Below, piece by piece: positions 1-7,242 of a DNA stretch of 30,054 nucleotides. Location of the stretch: assembly GCA_022653215.1 (NCBI GenBank), contig JALCSJ010000006.1, positions 1 through 30,054 of the forward strand. The letters are read 5' to 3'. Source of the DNA: Acidaminococcaceae bacterium (GTDB lineage Bacteria; Bacillota; Negativicutes; Acidaminococcales; Acidaminococcaceae). Each line of letters begins with the position of its first letter. Within the stretch, counting starts at the first letter, position 1. Under the pieces are notes generated by a model. It had not been told where the DNA came from. It worked only from the letters and a program-made list of their open reading frames with translations, and did not search any database. Both the position numbers and the translations under genes were made by a program.

Positions 1-2
1 AT

Positions 3-959
3 TATGACGAAACAGCTCAAACTATGGTTAAAGAGTATCATGTAGGAGGCATTATTCAGTTTGACAGGAATATGATCTCCGGCAAGCAAATAGCAGCATT
101 TAATGGGCAGCTTCAGGGGGCAGCTAAGGAAACCGGTCAGCATATACCTCTTTTTATTGCAGTAGACCAGGAAGGCGGACAGGTCGTACGAATGGGAGAC
201 ACATTGCCCGATGCTCCCAGCGAAGCATCTATAGGGGCAACAGGTCAGCCGGCCACAGCTAAAGAATGGGCGGTAAAAACCGCAATTGGTATTAAACAAC
301 ATGGCTTTAATACTAATTTTGCTCCTGTAGCTGATTTAGGCTTTACCAATCAACGGTCTTACGGAACTACGGCTCAAACAGTTACACCCTTTGTTCTGGC
401 GGCTGTAGAAGGCTATAAGGAAAATAATGTTATGTGTGCTTTGAAACATTTCCCCGGCATTGGGCGTGCAGCTGTTGACCCTCATAATGATACTTCCGAA
501 ATAACTGCATCCCAAAAGGATCTGGCAGCTACGGACCAGATACCGTTTTTAACGGTAATTAACAAAATGCCCCATGAAAATTTTATGGTTATGGTTTCCC
601 ATTTAGTTTATCCGGCCTATGAAAAGGTTCCTGCCAGTGTTTCCCGGGTCTTTATGACCAATGTTTTACGTAAAGAATGGCAATATAAAGGTATAATTAT
701 TACCGATGATATGGCAATGGGAGGGCTGGCCAATGTTTATGCTCCGGAGGAAATGGGAGTCTTGGCTATTGATGCAGGGGCAGATATGCTCTTATCATGC
801 AATCCGCCCATGACACCGGCTATTTACCAAAGCGTTCTGGCAGCTGTGAAAAATGGCGATATTTCTCAGCAACGGATAGACGAAAGCGTTTACAGAATTC
901 TCTCTGCCAAGGAAATTTTAGGCATTTGGCAACTTGACGAGGCAAGCGGGATAAAGTAA
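3..959 (+). CDS. nagZ: Glycoside hydrolase family 3 beta-N-acetylhexosaminidase (NagZ-type), 5' end cut off
   Basis: The reading frame is open from base 3 without a start, so the gene begins left of the window; the Met at 24 is internal (it lies in a MVKEYHVGGIIQF stretch typical of the interior of NagZ proteins). GH3 hallmarks, numbered from that Met: KHFPGIG near 140, a D152-P-H154 dyad matching the NagZ acid/base loop Asp-x-His, and IIITDDMAMGG with the nucleophile Asp at 228/229. The family removes N-acetylglucosamine from peptidoglycan fragments during cell-wall recycling, or acts on related beta-hexosaminides outside the cytoplasm. Whether this one is exported cannot be seen because the N-terminus is missing. 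The stop is followed by a 60-bp gap with no clear terminator before the SH3b gene. The GH3 family is secure; exact substrate is inferred. Confidence 0.88.
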   Translation, partial: YDETAQTMVKEYHVGGIIQFDRNMISGKQIAAFNGQLQGAAKETGQHIPLFIAVDQEGGQVVRMGDTLPDAPSEASIGATGQPATAKEWAVKTAIGIKQHGFNTNFAPVADLGFTNQRSYGTTAQTVTPFVLAAVEGYKENNVMCALKHFPGIGRAAVDPHNDTSEITASQKDLAATDQIPFLTVINKMPHENFMVMVSHLVYPAYEKVPASVSRVFMTNVLRKEWQYKGIIITDDMAMGGLANVYAPEEMGVLAIDAGADMLLSCNPPMTPAIYQSVLAAVKNGDISQQRIDESVYRILSAKEILGIWQLDEASGIK

Positions 960-1019
960 ACTAGTATATGTTAACAATGCTCTTGGCTTTAAAGCGAGGA
1001 GAAGAAAGGAACGAAAAAA

Positions 1020-2087
1020 ATGTTAAAAAAGCTAGCTACTGTTTTATTAAGTTGTCTCATGCTCAGCTACGGAACTGTGGCCTGGGCAGCAGGTAATAAT
1101 GAGGTAACAACTATTACAAGAACTGAGAAAAAAGTTGCTGTTGAGTGTCCTAAAGTGGTATCAGGCAATGGTGCAGTTAACACGAAAATTAATACGGAAT
1201 TGAACAGAGTAGTGAATAATTATGTTACCGAGGCTTCTTCTTTAGGAGGAGGCAAAGTTCACTATGACGTGCATAAATGCGACAATGAATTAATAAGCTT
1301 TACTATTGTTATGACTCCTAAACAGGGAGTGGAAGAAACTTCGGGGGTGTCCTTTGACAGAGCAACAGGAGATGTGAGACCTCTTAGCTATTATTACAAT
1401 TCTTCGGAGCTGCTCAGCAGATCAGCAGATGGCTTGAAATATCTTTACGATGTTGATGTGGCCAAGGTTAAAACGGCTCCGGATACCTACTATGTAGACA
1501 CAGACAGCAATGTTATCGGTATTTATCATGCAGGAGCCATTCTGGACAAGAGCGAAGGAGAGATTGAAGTTAACCTTTCCGCTGCTGACCCTGTTATTGA
1601 AAAAGCACCGGTAACGCCGCCTCCAACTTACACAGGCACAGGCGATAAGGGAACTATTACCGGTACTGATGTGAGAATGCGCAGCGGGGCAGGACTGGAT
1701 ACAGAAATTATGGGTTACTTCGAAAAAGGAGAAACCGTTAAAGTATTAAAGAGCGATGTTCAGGCCGGCATGAAATGGTATCAGGTTACCCGCAGTGACG
1801 GTTCCACAGGTTGGGTATCAGCAGATTATTGCAGCATTCCTGAAGGTACTAAGGTGCCTATTACTACTGTTACCAGTGAAAAGAAGGGCCGTATTACAGG
1901 CACAGAAGTTCGTATGCGCAGCGACCCCAGCACTAACGGTGATATTCTGGACTATTTTGAAAAAGGTGAAGAAGTGGTTATTTTGGATGCAGCCAGCGGC
2001 AGTCAAATGAACTGGACCAAAGTTAGACGTGCTAACGGTAAAACCGGCTGGGTGGCCAGCGATTATTGCCAGGAAATTTCACAATAA
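1020..2087 (+). CDS. Exported protein with two C-terminal SH3b domains
   Basis: 355 aa. Starts with a clear signal peptide (MLKKLATVLLSCLMLS, cleavage likely after AWA near residue 24). Residues ~30-190 form a domain resembling the DUF4163/DUF3298 type found in secreted cell-wall proteins (moderate similarity by eye only). A proline-rich linker near 195-205 (VTPPPTYTGTG) leads to two tandem bacterial SH3 domains, ~208-272 and ~288-352. Both carry the pattern I-T-G-T-(D/E)-V-R-M-R-S ... Y-F-E-K-G-E ... W ... G-W-V. SH3b domains usually bind peptidoglycan peptides, so a periplasmic wall-associated role is likely. No catalytic domain (NlpC/P60, amidase) is present. The ribosome site is AAAGGAA upstream of ATG 1020. 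It lies downstream of the GH3 gene, which fits wall turnover, but a shared transcript is not proven. Confidence 0.8.
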   Translation: MLKKLATVLLSCLMLSYGTVAWAAGNNEVTTITRTEKKVAVECPKVVSGNGAVNTKINTELNRVVNNYVTEASSLGGGKVHYDVHKCDNELISFTIVMTPKQGVEETSGVSFDRATGDVRPLSYYYNSSELLSRSADGLKYLYDVDVAKVKTAPDTYYVDTDSNVIGIYHAGAILDKSEGEIEVNLSAADPVIEKAPVTPPPTYTGTGDKGTITGTDVRMRSGAGLDTEIMGYFEKGETVKVLKSDVQAGMKWYQVTRSDGSTGWVSADYCSIPEGTKVPITTVTSEKKGRITGTEVRMRSDPSTNGDILDYFEKGEEVVILDAASGSQMNWTKVRRANGKTGWVASDYCQEISQ

Positions 2088-2136
2088 TAACTAGGTTCCT
2101 GCGTTCCAATTTTCCTTGTTTTGTGATAAGATTAGG

Positions 2137-2142
2137 TATAAT
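2137..2142 (+). promoter_or_regulatory. Possible -10 box for the 180-aa exported protein
   Basis: A perfect TATAAT lies 20 bp before the ATG at 2163. No good -35 at standard spacing is seen (TTGTTT is 15 bp upstream), so support is weak. Confidence 0.33.
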
Positions 2143-2162
2143 TACTTAGGAGGTTATATTTT

Positions 2163-2705
2163 ATGAAAAAGTTTTTTAGATGTTTGGCAGTTGCTGTTTT
2201 AGGTATGGCTTTTGCCCTGCCCGCAGCTCATTCTGCAGAAGCAGCAAAAATGGCAGTAGTACCATTGGTTATGAATACTGAAGTAGAAGATCCCCAAGGT
2301 CTAAAACCCATTGTTTATAGTGAAGCAGTTAACAAAATTTTTAAATATCCCCAGTATGATAGGGCAGATTCTGATGCAGTAAAAAAGGCGGCATTGGCTC
2401 AGCAGGATAAACTGTTTACCAAAGAAGGTCTGTCAGCAGTATGTGATGCAACCGGTTCTGAGATTGCCCTTGCCATGAGTATTGATAAATTTGATTGGAA
2501 AGAAGAAGCTCAGACATCTAATAGCCCTACAACAGTTTGTGATTTCCGTGGCAAGTTTGCTGTTTATAACAAAATTACCGGGAAATTCAAAATTGATCAT
2601 TGGGTAGATAATGCAACTTTTGAAACCGGCGCTTTGAGCCCTAGATATGACTGGGCCCATAACGAACTGGCACGTTATTTCAGAAATTTGCTGAGAGAAG
2701 TTTAA
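2163..2705 (+). CDS. Small exported protein of unknown function
   Basis: 180 aa with a signal peptide (MKKFFRCLAVAVLGMAFALP, cleavage probably near AHS-AEA). No lipobox, so it is probably a soluble periplasmic protein. The mature start AKMAVVPLVMNT followed by an alpha/beta pattern, with AVCDATGSEIALAMSIDKF around residues 97-115, is reminiscent of the CsgG/TolB-N-type fold seen in small envelope proteins, but I do not recognise a named family. A strong AGGAGG site sits 9 nt before ATG 2163. The gene stands alone between a possible promoter and a good terminator at 2733, so it is likely monocistronic. No catalytic motif is visible. Confidence 0.65.
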   Translation: MKKFFRCLAVAVLGMAFALPAAHSAEAAKMAVVPLVMNTEVEDPQGLKPIVYSEAVNKIFKYPQYDRADSDAVKKAALAQQDKLFTKEGLSAVCDATGSEIALAMSIDKFDWKEEAQTSNSPTTVCDFRGKFAVYNKITGKFKIDHWVDNATFETGALSPRYDWAHNELARYFRNLLREV

Positions 2706-2732
2706 GATAAAAAATAATTGCTCAAAATAGTG

Positions 2733-2760
2733 AGGCGGTCTTTGGTGACCGCCTTTTTTC
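2733..2760 (+). terminator. Rho-independent terminator after the 180-aa exported protein
   Basis: Perfect 8-bp stem AGGCGGTC/GACCGCCT (2733-2740 with 2747-2754), 6-nt loop, followed by a run of six T. Confidence 0.92.
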
Positions 2761-2789
2761 TTAAAAACGAATATAGGTGAGATTGTATT

Positions 2790-3698
2790 ATGTTAGACTA
2801 TGGACAACTGAAAATAATCGGCAAAAGTTTATATAAGACCAATATTCCCAAGGAAATGAAACGATATTTGGTCTTTTTGGGCAGATGCTGTCTGCACAAA
2901 AAAGAAATTAGTGATTTGCAGAGATTCTTTGCTGCGTCACCTTTGCGCAAACAGATATTGGCTGAAACACCGTCTTTGCTTGAGCAGACTACCAGAGGAT
3001 TTTTTTACAAGGAAGCTACTTGGCCGGAGAGGATCAATATTGTCAAAAAGCACATAATGTTTATGGAAAAAACCTGCCAAGAAGAACTGTTGTTGCGGAT
3101 TTATGCCAAACATGAACAGGTTCCTCTCTGGCAAAGCGAGTTCCAGGACAAGCCTTTAACTATGGCTTTGTGGTTTCACGGTGGCCAGCGCAAAGAAGGC
3201 TGTCTGTCTTTGACACTCCTGTGGGGAGAAATAGATTTTTACCAAATTATGTTTTGGCTGGGACCTTCTTTAGAAGATAAGAAACCTGCTTTGTGGATAG
3301 GTGCTTTGCAGGGCACAGGTTTAGGCAATGATGTGGTTAAAGCTATGACCAAGCAGTTCTTTGGTTATAGAACAAAAAATTTAATATTTTATGGTATACG
3401 TAATGTAGCCAAGCTTTTAGGATGTCAGCGGATTTATGCAGTTACTAACGAAGGTTATTATGCCATGAATCATGTGCGTATTAACCGTAAACTAAAAACC
3501 AATTTTGGGGATTTTTGGGAAGAATGCGGAGGCTTTCCGTCTCCTGACCCTAGGTTTTATGAGATTCCCATTGAAGAAGTTCGCAAGGATATGTCCGAAA
3601 TGAAACCGTCTAAACGTGCCAATCACAGGCGCCGGTATGAGCTTATGGACCAGATTACGGCAACCATGGAAGAAACTTTGGGACAATATTTAAAGTAA
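2790..3698 (+). CDS. VirK/YbjX family protein (DUF535)
   Basis: 302 aa, no signal peptide or clear membrane segment. The whole length fits the DUF535/VirK family: an N-terminal helical part with R-x9-F...PLRKQIL, a middle section with W-x5-R-x-x-I-x-x-H, and the conserved C-terminal half FWLGPS ... LWIGALQG ... LLGCQRIYAVTNEGYY. Family members in enterobacteria (Salmonella virK, E. coli ybjX) affect envelope properties and resistance to antimicrobial peptides; the biochemical activity is unknown. It begins 30 bp after a terminator and sits among exported envelope proteins and upstream of the LPS block, which fits an envelope role. The ribosome site before ATG 2790 is weak (ATAGGTGAG at about 14 nt). 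Family assignment is by sequence pattern. Confidence 0.8.
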   Translation: MLDYGQLKIIGKSLYKTNIPKEMKRYLVFLGRCCLHKKEISDLQRFFAASPLRKQILAETPSLLEQTTRGFFYKEATWPERINIVKKHIMFMEKTCQEELLLRIYAKHEQVPLWQSEFQDKPLTMALWFHGGQRKEGCLSLTLLWGEIDFYQIMFWLGPSLEDKKPALWIGALQGTGLGNDVVKAMTKQFFGYRTKNLIFYGIRNVAKLLGCQRIYAVTNEGYYAMNHVRINRKLKTNFGDFWEECGGFPSPDPRFYEIPIEEVRKDMSEMKPSKRANHRRRYELMDQITATMEETLGQYLK

Positions 3699-3755
3699 AT
3701 TGTTACTCCGGGATAGTGAGGATTGCTAAAAAGTTTTCCCATAAGGGCCGTTTTA

Positions 3756-3764
3756 TGGTAAAAT
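3756..3764 (+). promoter_or_regulatory. Possible extended -10 promoter for the repeat protein
   Basis: TGG-TAAAAT (extended -10 form) lies 33 bp upstream of the TTG start at 3798; no convincing -35. Confidence 0.33.
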
Positions 3765-3784
3765 AAGAAGACAGAATTTTTGAT

Positions 3785-3789
3785 GGAGG
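3785..3789 (+). promoter_or_regulatory. Ribosome binding site that selects TTG 3798
   Basis: GGAGG lies 8 nt before TTG 3798, which is followed directly by a signal peptide (KKIVSLMLS). The upstream in-frame TTG 3780 and ATG 3783 precede or overlap this site, so they would not be served by it. Confidence 0.7.
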
Positions 3790-3797
3790 TGTTTTGC

Positions 3798-4913
3798 TTG
3801 AAGAAAATAGTAAGCCTTATGTTAAGTTGTGTTTTATGTTTAGCTATGGGAGCAACTGCTTTTGCGGAAGAGAGCGGTTCTCAGACTGTTGCGGACAAGC
3901 TGCAGAGTGTAGAGAAATTTATGTATGGCACAGAGCAGGCAGGTGCTTTGGTCAGCAGACTGGATAACCTGGAAAAAGATGTTCTGGGTCAACAAACATC
4001 CGGTGCGGTAATGAGCAGAGTGGATAATGTTTATAATGCTATAAAAGGTGTGCCCAGCGACGGAAGCTTATCTATTGCTACGAAGCTGAATGCCGTAGAG
4101 TGGCAGTTTGCAGACAGAATGTCTACGGAACCTGCTAAAACCCGTATTGAAACGTTGGAGCAGATTATGAACGGAGCACCAAATACTACAGGTTCTTTGT
4201 TAGGACGCATCAATTCTCTCACCTCAACTGCTTTTGCATCCGGCAGTATTATCGGCAATAAAGTAGTTTTGCCGAAGGATTCTTTGCTTAAAGTGAAATT
4301 TATGAGTGACATTAGCAGCAAAGCCAATCAAATGGGTGAACAAATTGACTTTGTGGTGGATGATAATGTTTATGTAGGTGAAACTTTGGTATTGCCTAAA
4401 GGGGCCAAAGGCTATGGTACTATTAAAAAGATTGTGCCTGCCAGAAGCTTTGGACGGGATGCCCGTATTGATTTAGACTTTTCGCATGTAATTGCTATAG
4501 ACGGAACTAAAGTCCCTGTGTATGTTGGTGAATTAGCTAAGCAAGAAGCTAAGACCGTAGCCGGTGCAGCCGGAGCTTCTATTGGTGGCATGATTATCTT
4601 TGGGCCTATCGGCGTAGTAGGCGGGGCTTTTGTGAAAGGTCAGTCTGTTACGATTCCGGCCGGAACCAATACTTTCGTGCAAGTAACAAAAGATACTGAA
4701 GTAAATGGTATTATTCAATCAGGTGGCGGAGTTGTGGTTCCTAAGGAAAATGTAATTGCCCCGGCAGCTGTAAACCAAAGCAATACAACTACTGTGGTCA
4801 AAAACAATAAAACCACTAAAGCAGCCAAAGCAAATAATGCTGTTACAACAGTAAATGAAGATAACACAACTACAACAGTAAATGCAGAACATGGTACTGA
4901 TGACGAAAAGTAA
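3798..4913 (+). CDS. Exported protein with 20-22-residue repeats, a beta domain and a glycine zipper
   Basis: 371 aa from a TTG start chosen by its ribosome site. Signal peptide ~1-23 (cleavage at AFA-EE). Residues 35-137 contain five imperfect repeats of 20-22 residues, each built as (L/V/I)-x-x-(L/V)-E-x4-G-x4-G-x3-(S/T/G)-R; repeats 3 and 4 are the most degenerate. They probably form short helices. Residues ~150-250 look beta-rich (VVLPKDSLLKVKFMSD, ETLVLPKGAKGYGTIKK). A glycine-zipper-like segment follows at 256-281 (GAAGASIGGMIIFG and onward), then a short beta stretch, and a low-complexity Thr/Asn tail to the end. I recall similar repeats in uncharacterised envelope proteins of diderm Firmicutes and cyanobacteria but know of no function. 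Probably periplasmic or outer-membrane-associated. Followed by a strong terminator. Confidence 0.7.
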   Translation: MKKIVSLMLSCVLCLAMGATAFAEESGSQTVADKLQSVEKFMYGTEQAGALVSRLDNLEKDVLGQQTSGAVMSRVDNVYNAIKGVPSDGSLSIATKLNAVEWQFADRMSTEPAKTRIETLEQIMNGAPNTTGSLLGRINSLTSTAFASGSIIGNKVVLPKDSLLKVKFMSDISSKANQMGEQIDFVVDDNVYVGETLVLPKGAKGYGTIKKIVPARSFGRDARIDLDFSHVIAIDGTKVPVYVGELAKQEAKTVAGAAGASIGGMIIFGPIGVVGGAFVKGQSVTIPAGTNTFVQVTKDTEVNGIIQSGGGVVVPKENVIAPAAVNQSNTTTVVKNNKTTKAAKANNAVTTVNEDNTTTTVNAEHGTDDEK

Positions 4914-4955
4914 AAAGAGATAGATTAAAACCCAATAAGAAAGTTTAAGGAAAAA

Positions 4956-4986
4956 CCCCTCATTTTACGGAATGAGGGGCTTTTTT
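4956..4986 (+). terminator. Rho-independent terminator after the repeat protein
   Basis: Perfect 9-bp stem CCCCTCATT/AATGAGGGG (4956-4964 with 4971-4979), loop TTACGG, then C and six T. Confidence 0.93.
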
Positions 4987-4987
4987 G

Positions 4988-4996
4988 TGCTATAAT
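4988..4996 (+). promoter_or_regulatory. Extended -10 promoter of the lptD-heptose block
   Basis: TGC-TATAAT begins 2 bp after the preceding terminator's T run and 42 bp before the ATG at 5030. Any -35 would fall inside the terminator hairpin and is poor; the extended TGn motif may compensate. No other candidate promoter was found before gmhA, so this may drive the following block. Confidence 0.5.
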
Positions 4997-5029
4997 ATAA
5001 TAGATATTTTATGCGATAGGAGAACGCTC

Positions 5030-6646
5030 ATGAAAAATAGGGCAATAGCCTTAATGATAACGGCACAATTATTGGCACCAGCTCTTGCCTACGCAGCTGA
5101 CGGTTATGCCGGCGGCAAGCTCAGCGGCAAATACGGTCCCAATAGTTTTGAGAGCAATACTAATGTCGTGGCCAGTACCGGCACGGAAGATGAGAATTCT
5201 TCCCGCCTCCAGAACCAAGTTAGCGGTAAACAGGAAGCGGCATTGCGGGCTATGGATGAAAAGAAAAAATCTAAGTCCAAATTAAAGAAAAAAAATAAAA
5301 CTCAAGAAGATACAACGACAGGTACAATCGGTCAATCCGGACTGCCGGTTATTGTTTATGGGGATAATGTTGTCTATCATTCGGATACAGGGGATTTTAG
5401 GGCAACAGGCAAGGTTCGTATTTATCAGGGAACTCAAAAGCTCTATACAACCCTGGCTGAAGGAAATATGAAATCAGGAGATTTGTATCTAAATAAGGGC
5501 GGTCGCATGGTAGACGGGAAAAGTGTAACCGACAGTAAATGGGCCCATTATAATTTCACTTCCAAAGATGGCTTGGTGAAAGAAATGAAAGGCACTAATG
5601 AAAAGGATTATTATGAGGCCAAAGAAGCGGTTATTTATCCTGATAGGATGGAACTGACCGCAGGTGGCATGACTACTCGCTGCCCGGCAGTTAAGCATAG
5701 TCACTGTGTAGAAGTTAGGGCCAATAAAGTGGTAATGTATCCTAACGATAAAATTATTGCCTTTGGGGTCAAAGTTTACATCAAGGGCAAACATATTTAC
5801 TCCAGAGACAGATGGGTTAATAAGCTTGATAACAAGGATGATCAAAACAGCCTGATCCCGCATATTGGGTACTCCAAAAAACACGGTGTGGAACTAGCTT
5901 ATAATTGGAAGTTCCCTCTAGGGGATAAGGACACGGCTTATGCTGATTTGAAATACTATAGTAAAATAGGCTGGCGGCCTATGTATTCTGAGCGCCATGA
6001 TGAAAGAAATTTCTATGTAAAGCTGCAAAACGGCTATGACGAAGATGATAATGACGATTGGATTAAAAAAGAAAGAGATATTACTATTGGCTATAAGAGT
6101 CATAAATTCAATAAAAAATGGCCTTTAAACTATAGTGCGTATATAAGCCATGGTTTGTGGAGCGATAGTGGGGTAATAAGCTGGCATACAGAGTATGGCG
6201 TTTTTGTTACTCATGATACTATTAAACTGACTCAGGGAAAACGTCCTCTGACTTTGGACCTGGGGGTTGGTCATAAGTGGACAAAAGAAAGTATTAACGA
6301 ATATACTGACAAAACCATGCTTTATAGTGGAACACTGCGCCAGAGCTTTGTGGGCGGCTGGAGCAGCTGGCTGGGTTATTATTGGCAGAAAACAACAAAT
6401 TCTGTTTTCGCCTATGCTAACCCGGATATGGACAGAGAACTGCAGCTTGGTATTGCAAGGAACTTTGATGCCAATAATAGTCTAAGCTGGATGATGCGTT
6501 ACGATCAAGGTCAGCGCAATGTTTATGAATATGTATGGCGTTACACTCATAGCTTCTGCTGCTGGCGGTTTATGCTGGAATACAGAGATAAACGGTACAA
6601 CGGCGAGAAAGATTACACCATATATTATGATTTGTTTAGATGGTAA
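5030..6646 (+). CDS. lptD: Compact LPS-assembly protein (LptD-like, OstA domain plus beta-barrel)
   Basis: 538 aa from ATG 5030, chosen for the AGGAG site 7 nt upstream and the signal peptide directly after it (MKNRAIALMITAQLLAP, cleavage near AYA-AD). Residues ~45-100 are a charged, Lys-rich linker. From ~106 an OstA/LptA-like beta-jellyroll begins (VIVYGDNVVYHSDTGDFRATG). From ~265 on, alternating aromatic and polar strands look like an outer-membrane barrel, ending in an aromatic C-terminus (YDLFRW). The mature protein has exactly four cysteines: C218, C226 and the adjacent pair C510-C511 in SFCCWRF. E. coli LptD likewise uses four cysteines with an adjacent pair near the C-terminus. LptD inserts LPS into the outer leaflet. 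It is much shorter than E. coli LptD (about 780 aa). Its position 35 bp before gmhA supports an LPS role. Confidence 0.75.
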   Translation: MKNRAIALMITAQLLAPALAYAADGYAGGKLSGKYGPNSFESNTNVVASTGTEDENSSRLQNQVSGKQEAALRAMDEKKKSKSKLKKKNKTQEDTTTGTIGQSGLPVIVYGDNVVYHSDTGDFRATGKVRIYQGTQKLYTTLAEGNMKSGDLYLNKGGRMVDGKSVTDSKWAHYNFTSKDGLVKEMKGTNEKDYYEAKEAVIYPDRMELTAGGMTTRCPAVKHSHCVEVRANKVVMYPNDKIIAFGVKVYIKGKHIYSRDRWVNKLDNKDDQNSLIPHIGYSKKHGVELAYNWKFPLGDKDTAYADLKYYSKIGWRPMYSERHDERNFYVKLQNGYDEDDNDDWIKKERDITIGYKSHKFNKKWPLNYSAYISHGLWSDSGVISWHTEYGVFVTHDTIKLTQGKRPLTLDLGVGHKWTKESINEYTDKTMLYSGTLRQSFVGGWSSWLGYYWQKTTNSVFAYANPDMDRELQLGIARNFDANNSLSWMMRYDQGQRNVYEYVWRYTHSFCCWRFMLEYRDKRYNGEKDYTIYYDLFRW

Positions 6647-6681
6647 TAGGCAGCATACTATGATTTAATTAGGTGGTCATT

Positions 6682-7242
6682 ATGGATATAATTACGACAA
6701 GATTATTAGAGCACGAAAAACTGGTTCATAAAGTTTTAGGCAGCAAAAAAATGCTGAAAAATATTGCTAATGGGGCCGCGATTTGGAAAGTAGCCATAGC
6801 AGCAGGGCACAAAATTCTCCTGTGCGGCAACGGCGGCAGTGCAGCTGACTCTCAGCACTGGGCAGCGGAAATCGTGGGAAGGTTTCAAAAAGAACGGGCC
6901 GGTATGCCGGCTATAGCTCTGACTACGGATACTTCGATTTTAACTGCCATTGGCAATGATTATGGCTATGACAGAATCTTTGCCCGTCAGGTAGAAGCCT
7001 TAGGATGTGAAGGCGATGTTTTGGTGGCGCTTTCTACCAGCGGCAATAGTGCTAATGTTTTGGAGGCTATTGACGCAGCTAAAGAACGGGGCATGAAAGT
7101 AGTGGGTTTCACGGCCCAGGGAGGCGGCAAAATGGCTGACCTTTGCGATGTGCTGCTGGCTATTCCAACGAAAACCACAGCCAGAGCGCAAGAAATCCAT
7201 GAAGTTATAGGACATATTATGTGCGAAATTTTGGAGGAATAA
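6682..7242 (+). CDS. gmhA: D-sedoheptulose-7-phosphate isomerase
   Basis: 186 aa. Start ATG 6682 is preferred over GTG 6673 because AGGTGG at 6671-6676 sits 5 nt ahead of it. It is a SIS-domain isomerase with CGNGGSAADSQH at 48-59, E63 nearby, ALSTSGNS in the middle, and the C-terminal AQEIHEVIGH segment containing Q170 and H178. These match E. coli GmhA active-site residues E65, Q172 and H180. The enzyme converts sedoheptulose 7-phosphate to D-glycero-D-manno-heptose 7-phosphate, the first committed step of ADP-heptose synthesis, in the cytoplasm. The stop TAA shares its last A with the ATG of hldE (TAATG), so the two are probably translationally coupled. Length and motifs are typical. Confidence 0.95.
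   Translation: MDIITTRLLEHEKLVHKVLGSKKMLKNIANGAAIWKVAIAAGHKILLCGNGGSAADSQHWAAEIVGRFQKERAGMPAIALTTDTSILTAIGNDYGYDRIFARQVEALGCEGDVLVALSTSGNSANVLEAIDAAKERGMKVVGFTAQGGGKMADLCDVLLAIPTKTTARAQEIHEVIGHIMCEILEE

Noticed and set aside
1642..2075. Repeated DNA in the SH3b gene as a recombination repeat
   Set aside because: The similarity is at protein level between two ordinary tandem SH3b domains; the DNA has diverged too much for a direct repeat.
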